Counted from the first letter of the stretch, positions 45,661-57,611 are shown. The stretch: 64,000 nt of DNA from Leifsonia sp052114085 (GCF_052114085.1 NZ_JBFREB010000001.1:1-64000); one strand, 5' to 3'. Made by a program: numbers and translations. Notes: generated by a model from the sequence alone, not told the origin.

Positions 45661-48042
45661 ATGACCGCGACGGCCGACAGTCACGATGTGATCCGGGTGC
45701 AGGGCGCACGCGAGAACAACCTCAAAGACGTGAACGTGGAACTGCCGAAGCGGCGGCTCACGGTGTTCACCGGTGTCTCCGGTTCTGGCAAGAGTTCGCT
45801 GGTGTTCGGCACGATCGCCGCCGAGTCGCAGCGAATGATCAACGAGACGTACAGCTCGTTCGTGCAGGGATTCATGCCCTCTCTCGCCCGCCCCGACGTC
45901 GACGTCCTCGAAGGGCTGACGACCGCGATCATCGTCGACCAGGAGCGGATGGGCGCGAACGCGCGCTCGACCGTCGGCACCGTGACGGACGCCAACGCGA
46001 TGCTGCGCATCCTGTTCAGCCGGCTCGGACAGCCGCACATCGGGTCGCCGCAGGCCTACTCGTTCAACATTCCCTCGGTGACCGGCAAGGGTGCCATCAC
46101 GGTCGGGGGAAAGACGGAACGGCGCGAGTTCACCCAGCTCGGCGGCATGTGCCCGCGCTGTGAGGGCATGGGTTCGGTGAGCGACATCGACCTCACCCAA
46201 CTGTTCGATGACACGAAGTCGCTGGCAGAGGGCGCGATCACGGTCCCCGGCTTCACCACAGACGGCTGGTCGGTGCGCATGTTCAGCGAGTCGGGCTTCT
46301 TCGATCCGGACAAGGCCATCCGCGACTACAGCGAAGCCGAGCTGAACGACTTCCTGTACCGCGAACCGACCAAGGTCAAGATCAACGGGATCAATCTGAC
46401 CTTCGAGGGGCTGATCCCGAAGGTGCAGAAGTCCATGCTGTCGAAGGATGTGGACGCGATGCAGCCGCACATCCGCGCCTTCGTCGAGCGGGCGGTGGCC
46501 TTCGCCCCGTGCCCGGAGTGCGGCGGGACGCGGCTGAGCGAGGGGGCGCGGAACTCGAAGATCGCGGGGGTCAGCATCGCGGACGCGTGCGCCATGCAGA
46601 TCACGGACCTCTCCGACTGGGTTCGCTCGCTGAATGAGCCATCTGTCGCCCCGCTGCTGAAGAACCTGCAGCATCTGCTCGACTCCTTCGTCGACATCGG
46701 GCTCGGCTATCTCTCGCTCGACCGGCCCTCCGGCACGCTGTCCGGCGGCGAGGCGCAGCGCACGAAGATGATCCGGCACCTCGGATCGTCGCTCACCGAC
46801 ATCACCTACGTCTTCGACGAGCCGACGGTCGGGCTGCATCCCCACGACATCCAGCGGATGAACGAGCTGCTGCAGCAGCTGCGCGACAAGGGGAACACGG
46901 TGCTCGTCGTCGAGCACAAACCGGAGGCGATCGCGATCGCCGATCACGTGGTCGACCTCGGGCCGCTTGCCGGATCGGGAGGCGGCCAGGTCGTCTTCGA
47001 GGGGACCGTCGACGCGCTGCGCGCGAGCGGGACGCTCACGGGGCGGCACCTCGACGACCGGGCTCGACTCAAGGAGTCGGTGCGCACGGCGAACGGTGCG
47101 CTGGAGGTGCGCGGGGCCACCGAGCACAACCTGCAGGGGGTGGATGTCGACATCCCGCTCGGCGTCCTCGTCGTGGTGACCGGGGTGGCGGGCTCCGGCA
47201 AGAGCTCGCTCATTCACGGTTCGGTGGCTCCCCGAGACGGCGTCGTGGCCGTCGACCAGGGAGCGATCCGCGGGTCCCGGCGCAGCAACCCGGCGACGTA
47301 CACGGGGATGCTCGAGCCGATCCGCAAGGCGTTCGCCAAGGCCAACGGTGTGAAGCCCGCACTGTTCAGCGCGAACTCCGCGGGTGCCTGCCCGAACTGC
47401 AACGGCGCCGGCGTCATCTACACCGATCTCGGGGTGATGGCGGGCGTCTCGACCGTCTGCGAGGTGTGCGAGGGACGACGCTTCGACGAGTCGGTGCTCG
47501 AGTACACGCTGGGCGGACGCGACATCAGCGAGGTGCTCGCGATGCCGGTCGCTGAGGCGGAACGGTTCTTCGCTAAGGGCGAGGCGAAGCTGCCGGCAGC
47601 CCACGCCATCCTGAAGCGGCTGTCGGATGTGGGGCTCGGCTACCTGACCATCGGGCAGCCGCTCACGACCCTGTCGGGGGGAGAGCGGCAGCGACTCAAG
47701 CTGGCGACGCACATGGCGGAGAAGGGCGGAGTGTATGTGCTGGACGAGCCGACGACGGGACTGCACCTCGCCGACGTCGAGCAACTCCTCGGCCTGCTCG
47801 ACCGGCTCGTCGACAGCGGCAAGTCGGTCATCGTGATCGAGCACCATCAGGCCGTGATGGCGCACGCCGACTGGATTATCGACCTGGGTCCGGGCGCCGG
47901 CCACGACGGAGGGCGCCTCGTCTTCGAGGGCACACCGGCCGATCTGGTGGCGGACCGGTCGACGCTCACCGGCCAGCACCTCGCTCGCTACATCGGCGCG
48001 GACGTCCCTGCAGAGAACGCCACGAGCTCCAGGAGGGCCTGA
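45661..48042 (+). CDS. UvrA-like (class II, drug-resistance-type) ABC ATPase
   Basis: The 793-residue protein has two ABC modules. Walker A motifs are GVSGSGKSS near residue 40 and GVAGSGKSS near 508. The signature motifs are TLSGGEAQR and TLSGGERQR, with Walker B in VFDEPTVGLHP and VLDEPTTGLHL. Four CxxC zinc motifs (MCPRCEG, PCPECGG, ACPNCNG, VCEVCEG) are present. It is about 150-200 residues shorter than true UvrA, which fits class II UvrA (DrrC-like) proteins linked to resistance to DNA-binding antibiotics. A GGAGGGAG ribosome site stands before the ATG. Confidence 0.9.
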   Translation: MTATADSHDVIRVQGARENNLKDVNVELPKRRLTVFTGVSGSGKSSLVFGTIAAESQRMINETYSSFVQGFMPSLARPDVDVLEGLTTAIIVDQERMGANARSTVGTVTDANAMLRILFSRLGQPHIGSPQAYSFNIPSVTGKGAITVGGKTERREFTQLGGMCPRCEGMGSVSDIDLTQLFDDTKSLAEGAITVPGFTTDGWSVRMFSESGFFDPDKAIRDYSEAELNDFLYREPTKVKINGINLTFEGLIPKVQKSMLSKDVDAMQPHIRAFVERAVAFAPCPECGGTRLSEGARNSKIAGVSIADACAMQITDLSDWVRSLNEPSVAPLLKNLQHLLDSFVDIGLGYLSLDRPSGTLSGGEAQRTKMIRHLGSSLTDITYVFDEPTVGLHPHDIQRMNELLQQLRDKGNTVLVVEHKPEAIAIADHVVDLGPLAGSGGGQVVFEGTVDALRASGTLTGRHLDDRARLKESVRTANGALEVRGATEHNLQGVDVDIPLGVLVVVTGVAGSGKSSLIHGSVAPRDGVVAVDQGAIRGSRRSNPATYTGMLEPIRKAFAKANGVKPALFSANSAGACPNCNGAGVIYTDLGVMAGVSTVCEVCEGRRFDESVLEYTLGGRDISEVLAMPVAEAERFFAKGEAKLPAAHAILKRLSDVGLGYLTIGQPLTTLSGGERQRLKLATHMAEKGGVYVLDEPTTGLHLADVEQLLGLLDRLVDSGKSVIVIEHHQAVMAHADWIIDLGPGAGHDGGRLVFEGTPADLVADRSTLTGQHLARYIGADVPAENATSSRRA

Positions 48043-48049
48043 GGGTTGG

Positions 48050-49807
48050 TCAGGGTCGCAGGTCGGCGATGGTCAGCGCGGCGTCGATGAGGCCGAGATG
48101 CGAGAGGGCCTGCGGGAAGTTGCCCCAGAAGGTGCCGTCCTCCTCCATCATCTCGGCGTAGAGGCCGACGTCGTTCGCCCGCTCCACCAAGTCGTCCATC
48201 AGCGCGGACGCCTCGTGCATGTCGCCGACGCAGGCGAGGGCGGCGACCAGCCAGAACGAGCACGCGACGAACGGTCGCTCGCCCTCGGCTTCCGCGCCCG
48301 TGAAGCGGTACAGCAGCGACCCGCTGCCGAGATCCCGTCGAAGCACGGCGATCGTCGAGCGCATCCGCTCGCCCCGATCGAAGCCGCTCGGCGCGTGCAG
48401 GAGCACCGACGCATCCAACTCGTCCTCGCCCGCCACCATCGTGTAGGCGCCGAGCTGGTCCGACCAGCAGTTCTCGTCGACCCAGTCGTGGATGAGGTCC
48501 GCCTCGCGCTTCCAGCGGGACGCGTTGCCCGCGGCCTGACCGAGCTCCGCCAGTTGCTGTGCGGCCTGCAACGCCTGCCAGCAGCCCATCTTCGACGACG
48601 TGTGCTGCCGCAGCTCGGTGAGCTCCCACATCCCCGAGTCGGGCTGCCGCCAGACGTCGCACACGCGGTCGGCGACATCGGACACCAGCCGCCGGGTCGG
48701 AACGTCGAGCACGTTGCCGGCCGCCGCATACGCCAGTGCGACGCTCAGCAGGTCGCCGTACACGCCCAGCTGCAGCTGGTGCGCCGCCCGATTGCCGGTG
48801 ACGACCGGCCCGATGCCGCGCCAGCCCGGCACGTCGTGCGTCTGGGGCGCGGCGGAGGACTCCTCCCGCAGCCCGTACAAGATGCGCAACTCGCCCGCGT
48901 CGCCCTTGACCGCGCGCAGCAGCCAGGAGATCGAGGCGTGGGTCTCCTCGCGCAATCCGAAGCGGGCCAGTGCTCGGAGCGAGTAGGCGGTGTCGCGCAC
49001 CCACGCGAAGCGGTAGTCCCAGTTCTTGCCGCCGCGCGAGGTCTCCGGCAGGGATGTGGTGGCCGCCGCCGCGATCGCACCGGTCGGCGCGTAGAGCAGA
49101 AGCTTCAAGGCCAGGGCGCTGCGCTGGACGGCGTCCGCCCAGGGCCCGCGATACGCGAACGTCCGCGACCACAGCTCCCAGTTGGAGACCGTGCGGTCGA
49201 TCCCGATGTCGACGTTGTCCGGCTCCGGCAGGTGCAGCGGCTCGTCGTGGGTGGCCACGACGGTAAGCGTGCGGCGGCTGCCGGCGCCGACGCGGATTCG
49301 GCCGCCGAACCGCGGGGCGTCGGGGTCGGGCTCCGAGTCGGCCAACCCGGTGACACCGATGTTGACCGTGCCGACGCGCAGGATGCGGTTCCCGTCGATG
49401 TGCTCCGCCCACGGGCTCGACGTGCCCAGGACCGTTCCCGGCTCGACCGACCAGTCCAGCACCACGGTGCCGTCGAGGCCCTCGATGCGGCGCGCGAACT
49501 CCAGCCAGGGCAGGCGTCCGGCAACGCCGGTGACGAGCGCGTCGGTGACGCGGACGGTCCCCGTGGCGGTGGTGAACGTCGACTCCAGCACATTCGTGCC
49601 GGGCAGGTAGCGCCGCGTCGTCTCGAAGGCGCTCACCGGCTGCAGGACCATCCGGCCGCCGTTGTCGCGGTCGAGGAGCGAGGCGAACACGGGAGGGGAG
49701 TCCAGGCTCGGAATGGGCAGCCAGTCGACGGTCCCGGACCGATCGATCAGCGCGACGGTGCGACCGTCGCCGAGCGCGGCGTGGTCCTCGATGCCGGCGT
49801 CGACCAT
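48050..49807 (-). CDS. GH15 family glucoamylase/trehalase-like hydrolase
   Basis: The 585-residue cytoplasmic enzyme has an N-terminal beta domain and an (alpha/alpha)6 barrel of the GH15 type. Conserved pieces are NWDYRFAWVRDTAYSLRALA near residue 260, the catalytic glutamate region DSGMWELTELRQHTSSKMGC near 400 and a second acid in DWVDENCW. Actinobacterial GH15 proteins include trehalases, and the neighbours make trehalose, so trehalose or maltodextrin hydrolysis is likely. It starts 11 bases after the kinase stop. No signal peptide is present. Confidence 0.9.
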   Translation of the reverse strand: MVDAGIEDHAALGDGRTVALIDRSGTVDWLPIPSLDSPPVFASLLDRDNGGRMVLQPVSAFETTRRYLPGTNVLESTFTTATGTVRVTDALVTGVAGRLPWLEFARRIEGLDGTVVLDWSVEPGTVLGTSSPWAEHIDGNRILRVGTVNIGVTGLADSEPDPDAPRFGGRIRVGAGSRRTLTVVATHDEPLHLPEPDNVDIGIDRTVSNWELWSRTFAYRGPWADAVQRSALALKLLLYAPTGAIAAAATTSLPETSRGGKNWDYRFAWVRDTAYSLRALARFGLREETHASISWLLRAVKGDAGELRILYGLREESSAAPQTHDVPGWRGIGPVVTGNRAAHQLQLGVYGDLLSVALAYAAAGNVLDVPTRRLVSDVADRVCDVWRQPDSGMWELTELRQHTSSKMGCWQALQAAQQLAELGQAAGNASRWKREADLIHDWVDENCWSDQLGAYTMVAGEDELDASVLLHAPSGFDRGERMRSTIAVLRRDLGSGSLLYRFTGAEAEGERPFVACSFWLVAALACVGDMHEASALMDDLVERANDVGLYAEMMEEDGTFWGNFPQALSHLGLIDAALTIADLRP

Positions 49808-49818
49808 CCCGGCCGTCG

Positions 49819-50669
49819 TCAGACCCTCTGCAGGCCCGCGGCCGAGATGACCGCTTCGCGGAACTGCGGCGTCAGCTCTTCGGCGGTGGGTCGTGCTGCC
49901 GGGTCGCTCGACGTCATGTTCAGGAGGATGGCGGTCCAGCCGTCGGGAAGGTTCGGGGGCACCGGCGGCTCGTGCTCGAGGCGCGCCATGGCGGCCTCGA
50001 CGGCATCGCCCGGGTAGGTCACCGAGCGTGTGAAGCACTCCAGCAATACGAGCCCGAGCGAGTAGATGTCGCTGGCGGAGGTGGCAGGCTGTCGCATCGC
50101 CTGCTCGGGGCTGAGGTAGGCGGCCGTTCCGGTCGTCTTACCCTCGTCGGGTTGTGAGGGCGCCCCCGCGATGCCGCTCGCGATCCCGAAGTCGGTCAGC
50201 CGTGCCCTGGCGCGGAACGTGGTGGTGCCGTACGAGACGAGCATGATGTTCGACGGCTTGATGTCGCGGTGGACGACACCGTTCGCGTGCACGTATTCGA
50301 GCGCCTCGGAGATGTCGTAGGCGATCTCGGCGATCTCCTCGAGCGTCAGCTCCCGCTGCCCCAGCACGGCGGCCAGGTCCGTCCCCGAAACGAGCTCCAT
50401 GACGAGGAACGGTCGCGGATCCTTCGGCGCCGTGTAGTCGATGCCCGCGTCGATCAGGGACACGATGCCGTGGTGGCTGAGCCGCGCGAGGGCCGCCTGC
50501 TCGGTGCGGTACTGCGCCATCTCCTCCTCGCCGCCGGAACGGTAGAGCTTGATGGCGACCTCGCGGCCGAGGAGCTCGTCCGTGGCGCGGAAGATGCTGG
50601 CCTCGCCACCGCGGCCGATGACGTGCTGCGGGCGGTATCGCCCCAGCAGCGCCGGGATGCTGGAATCGG

Positions 50670-50673
<4 letters not shown>
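49819..50673 (-). CDS. Soluble serine/threonine protein kinase in the glycogen/trehalose cluster
   Basis: The 284-residue protein is a single Hanks-type kinase domain: glycine loop IGRGGE (19-24), K42, E59, the catalytic loop HRDIKPSN (135-142), DFG (161-163) and SPEQA (188-192). There is no transmembrane helix and no PASTA or sensor region, unlike PknB-type kinases. Its ATG overlaps the glgX stop by 4 bases and the GH15 gene begins 11 bases after it. The kinase is therefore coupled to glycogen and trehalose enzymes and may phosphorylate one of them. Confidence 0.92.
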
Positions 50674-52709
<2,036 letters not shown>

Positions 52710-52893
52710 CGGTCTGCTCCGTCGCGGACTCGGCTGCTCGCGCAGCAAAACAGGGGACGGGGCAGTGACACGGTGTCTCCGATCGGCGTTAGACCGCCAC
52801 ATTACCTGCGGCGCGCCGTGTCCCTCCAGGCATTGACACCGAGCGGCCGGGACGTTAGACGCTGTCCGGCACCTCGCTAGTGAAGCTGCCGAG

Positions 52894-52910
52894 TTGACGA
52901 ATGGGGTCAA
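52894..52910. promoter_or_regulatory. Possible operator/promoter upstream of hicA
   Basis: TTGAC (52894-52898) and GTCAA (52906-52910) form an inverted repeat with a 7-base spacer, and TTGACG could be a -35 element. It lies 17 bases before the hicA GTG and may be a HicB operator, but the -10 element is not clear. Confidence 0.35.
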
Positions 52911-52927
52911 TAGTGACACCATGAAGG

Positions 52928-53179
52928 GTGCCGCAGATCGCAAAGCTCCTCCTGCGTATGAGGCAGAACCCGGCGGACATCCGGTTCCGTGAATTGGCGA
53001 AGGTCTGCGTCGCCTACTTCGGGGAACCGCGCCAGTCGGGTTCGAGTCACATGGTCTTCAAGACGCCGTGGAGCGGTGACCCGCGGGTCAACATCCAGAA
53101 CGACCACGGACGGGCAAAGCGGTACCAGGTGTGCCAGGTCCTCCTGGCGATTGATCGATGGGAGAGTGAGCGACGATGA
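52928..53179 (+). CDS. hicA: HicA-type mRNA interferase toxin
   Basis: The 83-residue protein fits the HicA/YcfA family of dsRBD-like toxins that cleave mRNA. It has FRELAKVCVAYFGEP, then RQSGSSHMVF with the catalytic histidine H41, and a second strand PRVNIQNDHGRAKRYQVCQVL. The start is a GTG at 52928. Its last four bases overlap the ATG of the antitoxin gene. The pair is transcribed opposite to glgX and treZ. Confidence 0.85.
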   Translation: MPQIAKLLLRMRQNPADIRFRELAKVCVAYFGEPRQSGSSHMVFKTPWSGDPRVNIQNDHGRAKRYQVCQVLLAIDRWESERR

Positions 53180-53502
53180 CCGACTTCACGCATTACACCT
53201 ATCGAGTCCTGTGGTCAGCCGACGATGGCGAGTTCGTTGGCCAAGTCGCTGAGTTCCCATCGCTCTCCTGGCTCGCGCCGACCCAGTCGGAGGCACTACT
53301 GGGAGTCGTACAACTTGTCGAAGAAGTCGTCGAGGATATGGAACGGGCAGGAGAGATCATTCCCGAGCCCTTCGCGGAACGCCCCTACAGCGGAGAGTTC
53401 AAGGTTCGGATCCCGCCGGAACTCCATCGGAGCCTGGCGATCCGGGCGGCGGAGGAGCACATCAGTCTCAACCGGCTGGTGAGCTCCCGACTCGCGTCCT
53501 GA
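53176..53502 (+). CDS. hicB: HicB-type antitoxin
   Basis: The 108-residue protein has the HicB N-terminal fold: YTYRVLWSADDGEFVGQVAEFPSL near residues 7-30, then APTQSEALLGVVQLVEEVVEDM. A ribbon-helix-helix-like C-terminus (RIPPELHRSLAIRAAEEHIS) should bind DNA. It overlaps hicA by 4 bases and ends 4 bases before the end of the convergent treZ gene. It should neutralise HicA and repress the pair. Confidence 0.87.
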   Translation: MTDFTHYTYRVLWSADDGEFVGQVAEFPSLSWLAPTQSEALLGVVQLVEEVVEDMERAGEIIPEPFAERPYSGEFKVRIPPELHRSLAIRAAEEHISLNRLVSSRLAS

Positions 53503-53506
53503 CCGA

Positions 53507-55216
53507 TCACACGCGGGTGACGCGCACCGCCTCGCCGAAGGCGGCGACGGCGTCCGCAGGCGCGGTGCCAAGGCCGGTTCCGGAGAGGCTGACCTCGACG
53601 AGCAGGCCGCCGCGCGTGAAGCGGAAGATGCCCTCCGCGTAGGCGACGTCCGTTGCGGGAGCGTCGACCGCCACGGTCCGGCGCAGCGCTGTCAGTGTGC
53701 GGTACCACTCCAGCATCCGCGCGGACTCCGGCCGGTCGAGTTCCGACCAGTCGAGCTTCGATCGCTGGAACGTCTCCGGGTCCTGGGGGTCGGGCACAAC
53801 GGCCCGGCCCCATCCCATCTTCGCGAACTCCTCGATGCGACCCTCCGCCGTGGCCTTGCCCAGGTCCGGCTCCGGGTGCGAGGTGAAGAACTGCCACGGC
53901 GTGGTGGCCGCCCACTCCTCGCCCATGAACAGCATCGGCGTGAACGGTCCGAGCAGGGTGAGGGTGGCAGCGACCGCCAGGCGGCCCGAGTCGAGGGTCG
54001 CGGTCAGCCGGTCGCCCGCGGCACGGTTGCCGATCTGGTCGTGATCCTGGCTGAACGCGACGAGACGCCGGAAGGGGATGTCGGGGTCGAGCGGACGCCC
54101 GTGGCGGCGCTCGCGGAAGCTCGACCAGGTGCCGTCGTGGAAGAACCCGCGCTGGAAGACGCGGACCAGTGCGCCCGGTTCGGCGAAGTCGGCGTAGTAG
54201 CCGGTGTCCTCGCCGGTCAGGTTGGCGTGGATGCTGTGGTGCACGTCGTCGTCCCACTGGGCGTGCAGCCCGTAGCCGTGGTGTGAGCGGCGGCGGATCA
54301 GCTTCGGGTCGTTGAGGTCGCTCTCCGCGATGAGCGTGCGGGCGCGGCCGCTCTCGCCGGCCAGCTCGTCGGCGAGCGCCGCCAGCTCTTCGAGCAGGTG
54401 CGTGGCGCCGTGGTCCTGGAGGGCGTGCACCGCATCCAGGCGCAGGCCGTCGACGTGCATCTCGCGCAGCCAATACTCGGCGTTGTCCAGGATGTAGCGG
54501 CGCACCTCGTCGGAGAGCGGACCGTCGAGGTTGACGTTCACGCCCCACGTGCTCGCTCCCTGACCGAGGTAGGGGCCGAACTTCGGCAGGTAGTTGCCGC
54601 TCGGTCCGAGGTGGTTGTAGACCACGTCCTGGATCACGGCCAGACCGCGCTGGTGGCACGCGTCGACGAAGCGCTGGTAGGCCGCAGGGCCGCCGTACTG
54701 CTCCTGCACCGCGTACCAGAGGACGCCGTCGTAGCCCCAGTTGTGGGTGCCGTTGAACGCGTTCACCGGAAGCACTTCGACGGCGTCGACGCCAAGTTCG
54801 ACCAGGTGGTCGAGGCGGGCGATAGCCGAGTCGAGGGTGCCCTCCGGTGTGAACGTGCCGATGTGGAGTTCGTAGATCAGCGCGCCGGTGAGGTCGCGTC
54901 CCTCCCACGCCCCATCCGCCCAAGAATGGGACCGTGGGTCGAACTCCCGGCTCAATTCATGGACGCCCTGGGGCTGGCGCAGCGAACGGGGGTCGGGGAT
55001 GGGGCCCTCGCCGTCGACGACGAAGCCGTAGTCGACGGCGTCGTCGGGCAGACCCGGTGACTCGGCGAGCTGCCACCAGCCGCCGGTCGGATCATCGGCG
55101 GTGGCCGGCACCGGCGTGAGCGGGAAGGTGCCGAGGTTGCCGATCACGACGTCCACCGCGCGCGCGGTCGGTGCCCAGACGGGGAAGCGACGATCGCGCC
55201 AGCCGCCGGCGGTCAT
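53507..55216 (-). CDS. treZ: Malto-oligosyltrehalose trehalohydrolase
   Basis: TreZ releases trehalose from the maltooligosyl trehalose made by TreY. The 569-residue GH13 enzyme has an N-terminal E-set domain (RRFPVWAPTARAVDVV), the barrel motifs VVYNHLGPSGNYL, the nucleophile in VDGLRLDAVHA, the acid in LIAESDLND and the third residue in FSQDHDQIGNRA. Its ATG overlaps the treY stop by 4 bases. It is the last gene before the reversed hicAB pair. Confidence 0.95.
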   Translation of the reverse strand: MTAGGWRDRRFPVWAPTARAVDVVIGNLGTFPLTPVPATADDPTGGWWQLAESPGLPDDAVDYGFVVDGEGPIPDPRSLRQPQGVHELSREFDPRSHSWADGAWEGRDLTGALIYELHIGTFTPEGTLDSAIARLDHLVELGVDAVEVLPVNAFNGTHNWGYDGVLWYAVQEQYGGPAAYQRFVDACHQRGLAVIQDVVYNHLGPSGNYLPKFGPYLGQGASTWGVNVNLDGPLSDEVRRYILDNAEYWLREMHVDGLRLDAVHALQDHGATHLLEELAALADELAGESGRARTLIAESDLNDPKLIRRRSHHGYGLHAQWDDDVHHSIHANLTGEDTGYYADFAEPGALVRVFQRGFFHDGTWSSFRERRHGRPLDPDIPFRRLVAFSQDHDQIGNRAAGDRLTATLDSGRLAVAATLTLLGPFTPMLFMGEEWAATTPWQFFTSHPEPDLGKATAEGRIEEFAKMGWGRAVVPDPQDPETFQRSKLDWSELDRPESARMLEWYRTLTALRRTVAVDAPATDVAYAEGIFRFTRGGLLVEVSLSGTGLGTAPADAVAAFGEAVRVTRV

Positions 55217-57477
55217 CGGGCCACCGCCAGCAGAGCGACCGGGTACTGCTCGAATAGTGTGGCCAGCGGCACGCGGCCGCGGTGCTCCCGGCCGGTCAGT
55301 TCGTCGCGCAGGGGTGCATTCCCGAGGTCGATGGTCGTATCCGCCCAGCCACCGGTGGCGGAGAGGCCGACAGGCAAGCGGGTGGCGAGGGCGATCGCGC
55401 CACCGCGGTCGAAGCCGACGAGGTGACCAGCGCGCGACCCCTCCGCGTAGACCGGGCGGTAGCCGGTGAACAGCTCCGGCCGGTCGCGCAGCAGGCGGAG
55501 GGCTCGGGAGGTGACCAGCAGCTTCGCGGCGCCGGACGAGTCAATCTCGGGGAGCCATCCCTCGTCCATGTGCGCGAGCAGGGCGGCGGCGGCGTCGAAC
55601 TCCACCGGTCGGCGGTTGTCCGGGTCGACGAGCGACCGCTCCCATCGCTCGGAACCCTGGTAGACATCCGGTCGCCCCGGCGCGAGCAGCTGCAGCAGCT
55701 TCGCGCCGAGACCATTGCTCGCACCGGGCGCCTCGATCACTGCGGCGAGTGCCTCCACTTCGGCCCGCACGCGCTCGTCGTCGAAGGCCGCATCGATGGC
55801 AGCGGCCATGCGCTCCTCGAACCGCTCGTCCGGGTCGGTCCATGCGGTGGATGCGCCCGCCTCGCGTGCCGCCTTGATTGCGTAGTCGTGCAACCGCTCG
55901 CGGGACGCCGGCCACGCGCCGACGACGGCCTGCCACAGCAGACTCTCCAGGGAGCCGTCGCCGAAGCCGACCCGCTCGCGCACGGTCCGCAGGAACCGCT
56001 CGAAGCGGCCGGGCAGCTCGGCCAGCACCGCGATGCGCGCGCGGGTGTCCTCCCCGCGCTTGGTGTCGTGGGTGGAGAGCACGGTCATCGACTCCGGGAG
56101 TCGTCGCTGCCGGTCCTCCTGCCGCCGGTGGAACTCCTCCGGAGACAGGGCGAACTCGGACGGGTCGCCGCCGACCTCGGTGAGGGACGTCAACCGGGTG
56201 AAGCGGTAGAAGGCATTGTCCTCGACACCCTTGGCCATGATCGCGCCGGTGGTCTGCTCGAACCGGTCACCCAGGCGGTCGGCGATGCGGGCGATCACCG
56301 GTGCGAGATCGGGCCGGGACTCGGCGGCGGCGAGGCGTGCCTCCTCGAGGTACTCCGCGCCGTACGGGAGGTAGCTGCGATACACCGGGAACCAGGCGGC
56401 CAACTCGGCGACGGCATCCGCGGTCTCCTCGTCGGTGCCTTCGCCCAGTTCGCGCACCACTCGCAGCACCTCGGAACGGAGGATGCTGTCCGCGACCGCG
56501 CGCTTGCGGCGGTGGATCAGCTCGACCCAGTCCTGGTTCTCCTCGCGGTCGTCGAGTTCGCCGGCGAGCGCGGTGAGCGGCCCCTCGCCGGACGGGTCGA
56601 CGAAGACCCGGTCGATGGTGCCGAGGGCGTCGTAGCCGGTCGTGCCCTGGACGGGCCAGTCGGGCATCCGCTCGTCACCCTCGATGATCTTCTCGACCCA
56701 GATCGGAGCTTCGCCCGCCAGGTCCCGGAGGCGTTCCAGGTACTGGCCGGGGTCGCGCAGTCCGTCCGGGTGGTCCACCCGGAGGCCGTCGACCAGCCCC
56801 TCGCTCAGCCAGCGACCGATCTCGCGGTGGGTGTCGTCGAACACCTGCTGGTCTTCGACGCGGAGGCCTGCCAGGGTCGTGACCGCGAAGAATCGGCGGT
56901 AGTTGAGCTCGGCGTCGGCTCGGCGCCACGACATCAGCTCGTAGTGCTGGCGCGCGTGCACCTCGCGCGGGGTCCCTTCGCCCGTGCCGGGTGCGATCGG
57001 GAAGCGGTGGTCGTAGTAGCGGAGCTCGTCGCCCTCGACGCGGAGGGCACCCTCTTCGTCCGCGCCGTCGCCGAGGATGGGGAGCCGCAGCCGTCCTTGG
57101 CCGAACTCCCAATCGATGTCGAAGTAGGACGCGTAGCGGGAGTCCTGACCATAGGTCAGCAGATCCCACCACCACGGATTGACGGCGGGTGTCGCTACTC
57201 CCATGTGGTTGGGGACGATGTCGACCAGCACCTTCAGACCGCGTTCGTGGGCTGCGTCCGCGAACTCCCGCAGCGCGTCAGGGCCGCCGCGGGAGGCGTC
57301 CACACGGCTGTGGTCGACGACGTCGTACCCGTGCATCGAGCCCGGCTCGGCCTCGAGCAGCGGCGACAGGTAGACCCAGTCGGCACCGAGGCGGTGAATG
57401 TAGTCGAGCACCTGGGTCGCGTCGCGAAGGGTGAAGGAGGGGGAGATCTGAAGGCGGTACGTGCTCACAGCCCTCAT
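55213..57477 (-). CDS. treY: Malto-oligosyltrehalose synthase
   Basis: TreY rearranges the reducing end of maltodextrins to a trehalose unit. The 754-residue GH13 enzyme begins STYRLQISPSFTLRDATQVL and has VDIVPNHMGVATP, the nucleophile in DGLRVDHPDGL, the acid in IWVEKIIEGDE and the third residue in VLSTHDTKRGED. The ATG at 57477 was kept, although a GTG three codons later is also plausible. It leads the treY-treZ transcript. Confidence 0.95.
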   Translation of the reverse strand: MRAVSTYRLQISPSFTLRDATQVLDYIHRLGADWVYLSPLLEAEPGSMHGYDVVDHSRVDASRGGPDALREFADAAHERGLKVLVDIVPNHMGVATPAVNPWWWDLLTYGQDSRYASYFDIDWEFGQGRLRLPILGDGADEEGALRVEGDELRYYDHRFPIAPGTGEGTPREVHARQHYELMSWRRADAELNYRRFFAVTTLAGLRVEDQQVFDDTHREIGRWLSEGLVDGLRVDHPDGLRDPGQYLERLRDLAGEAPIWVEKIIEGDERMPDWPVQGTTGYDALGTIDRVFVDPSGEGPLTALAGELDDREENQDWVELIHRRKRAVADSILRSEVLRVVRELGEGTDEETADAVAELAAWFPVYRSYLPYGAEYLEEARLAAAESRPDLAPVIARIADRLGDRFEQTTGAIMAKGVEDNAFYRFTRLTSLTEVGGDPSEFALSPEEFHRRQEDRQRRLPESMTVLSTHDTKRGEDTRARIAVLAELPGRFERFLRTVRERVGFGDGSLESLLWQAVVGAWPASRERLHDYAIKAAREAGASTAWTDPDERFEERMAAAIDAAFDDERVRAEVEALAAVIEAPGASNGLGAKLLQLLAPGRPDVYQGSERWERSLVDPDNRRPVEFDAAAALLAHMDEGWLPEIDSSGAAKLLVTSRALRLLRDRPELFTGYRPVYAEGSRAGHLVGFDRGGAIALATRLPVGLSATGGWADTTIDLGNAPLRDELTGREHRGRVPLATLFEQYPVALLAVAR

Positions 57478-57611
57478 TGTGGAGGAGGCGCGCGCAGCTC
57501 AGTAGGCCTTGAAATCCGAAGCCGAGTGGATTGCTAGACAGGCGAGCTATATCGATAGACTAACGATAAGCCGCTGCACGAGCGGAGGCGCATGAACAGG
57601 AGCACTAGTAA

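Noticed and set aside
48098..50017. 639-residue antisense ORF over the GH15 and kinase genes
   Set aside because: The opposite strand carries recognisable GH15 and kinase motifs, and the antisense product has no recognisable domain.
55282..57537. 751-residue antisense ORF over treY
   Set aside because: It is the mirror of a strongly GC-biased gene. The sense strand encodes a clear TreY with catalytic motifs, and the antisense translation has low-complexity composition.
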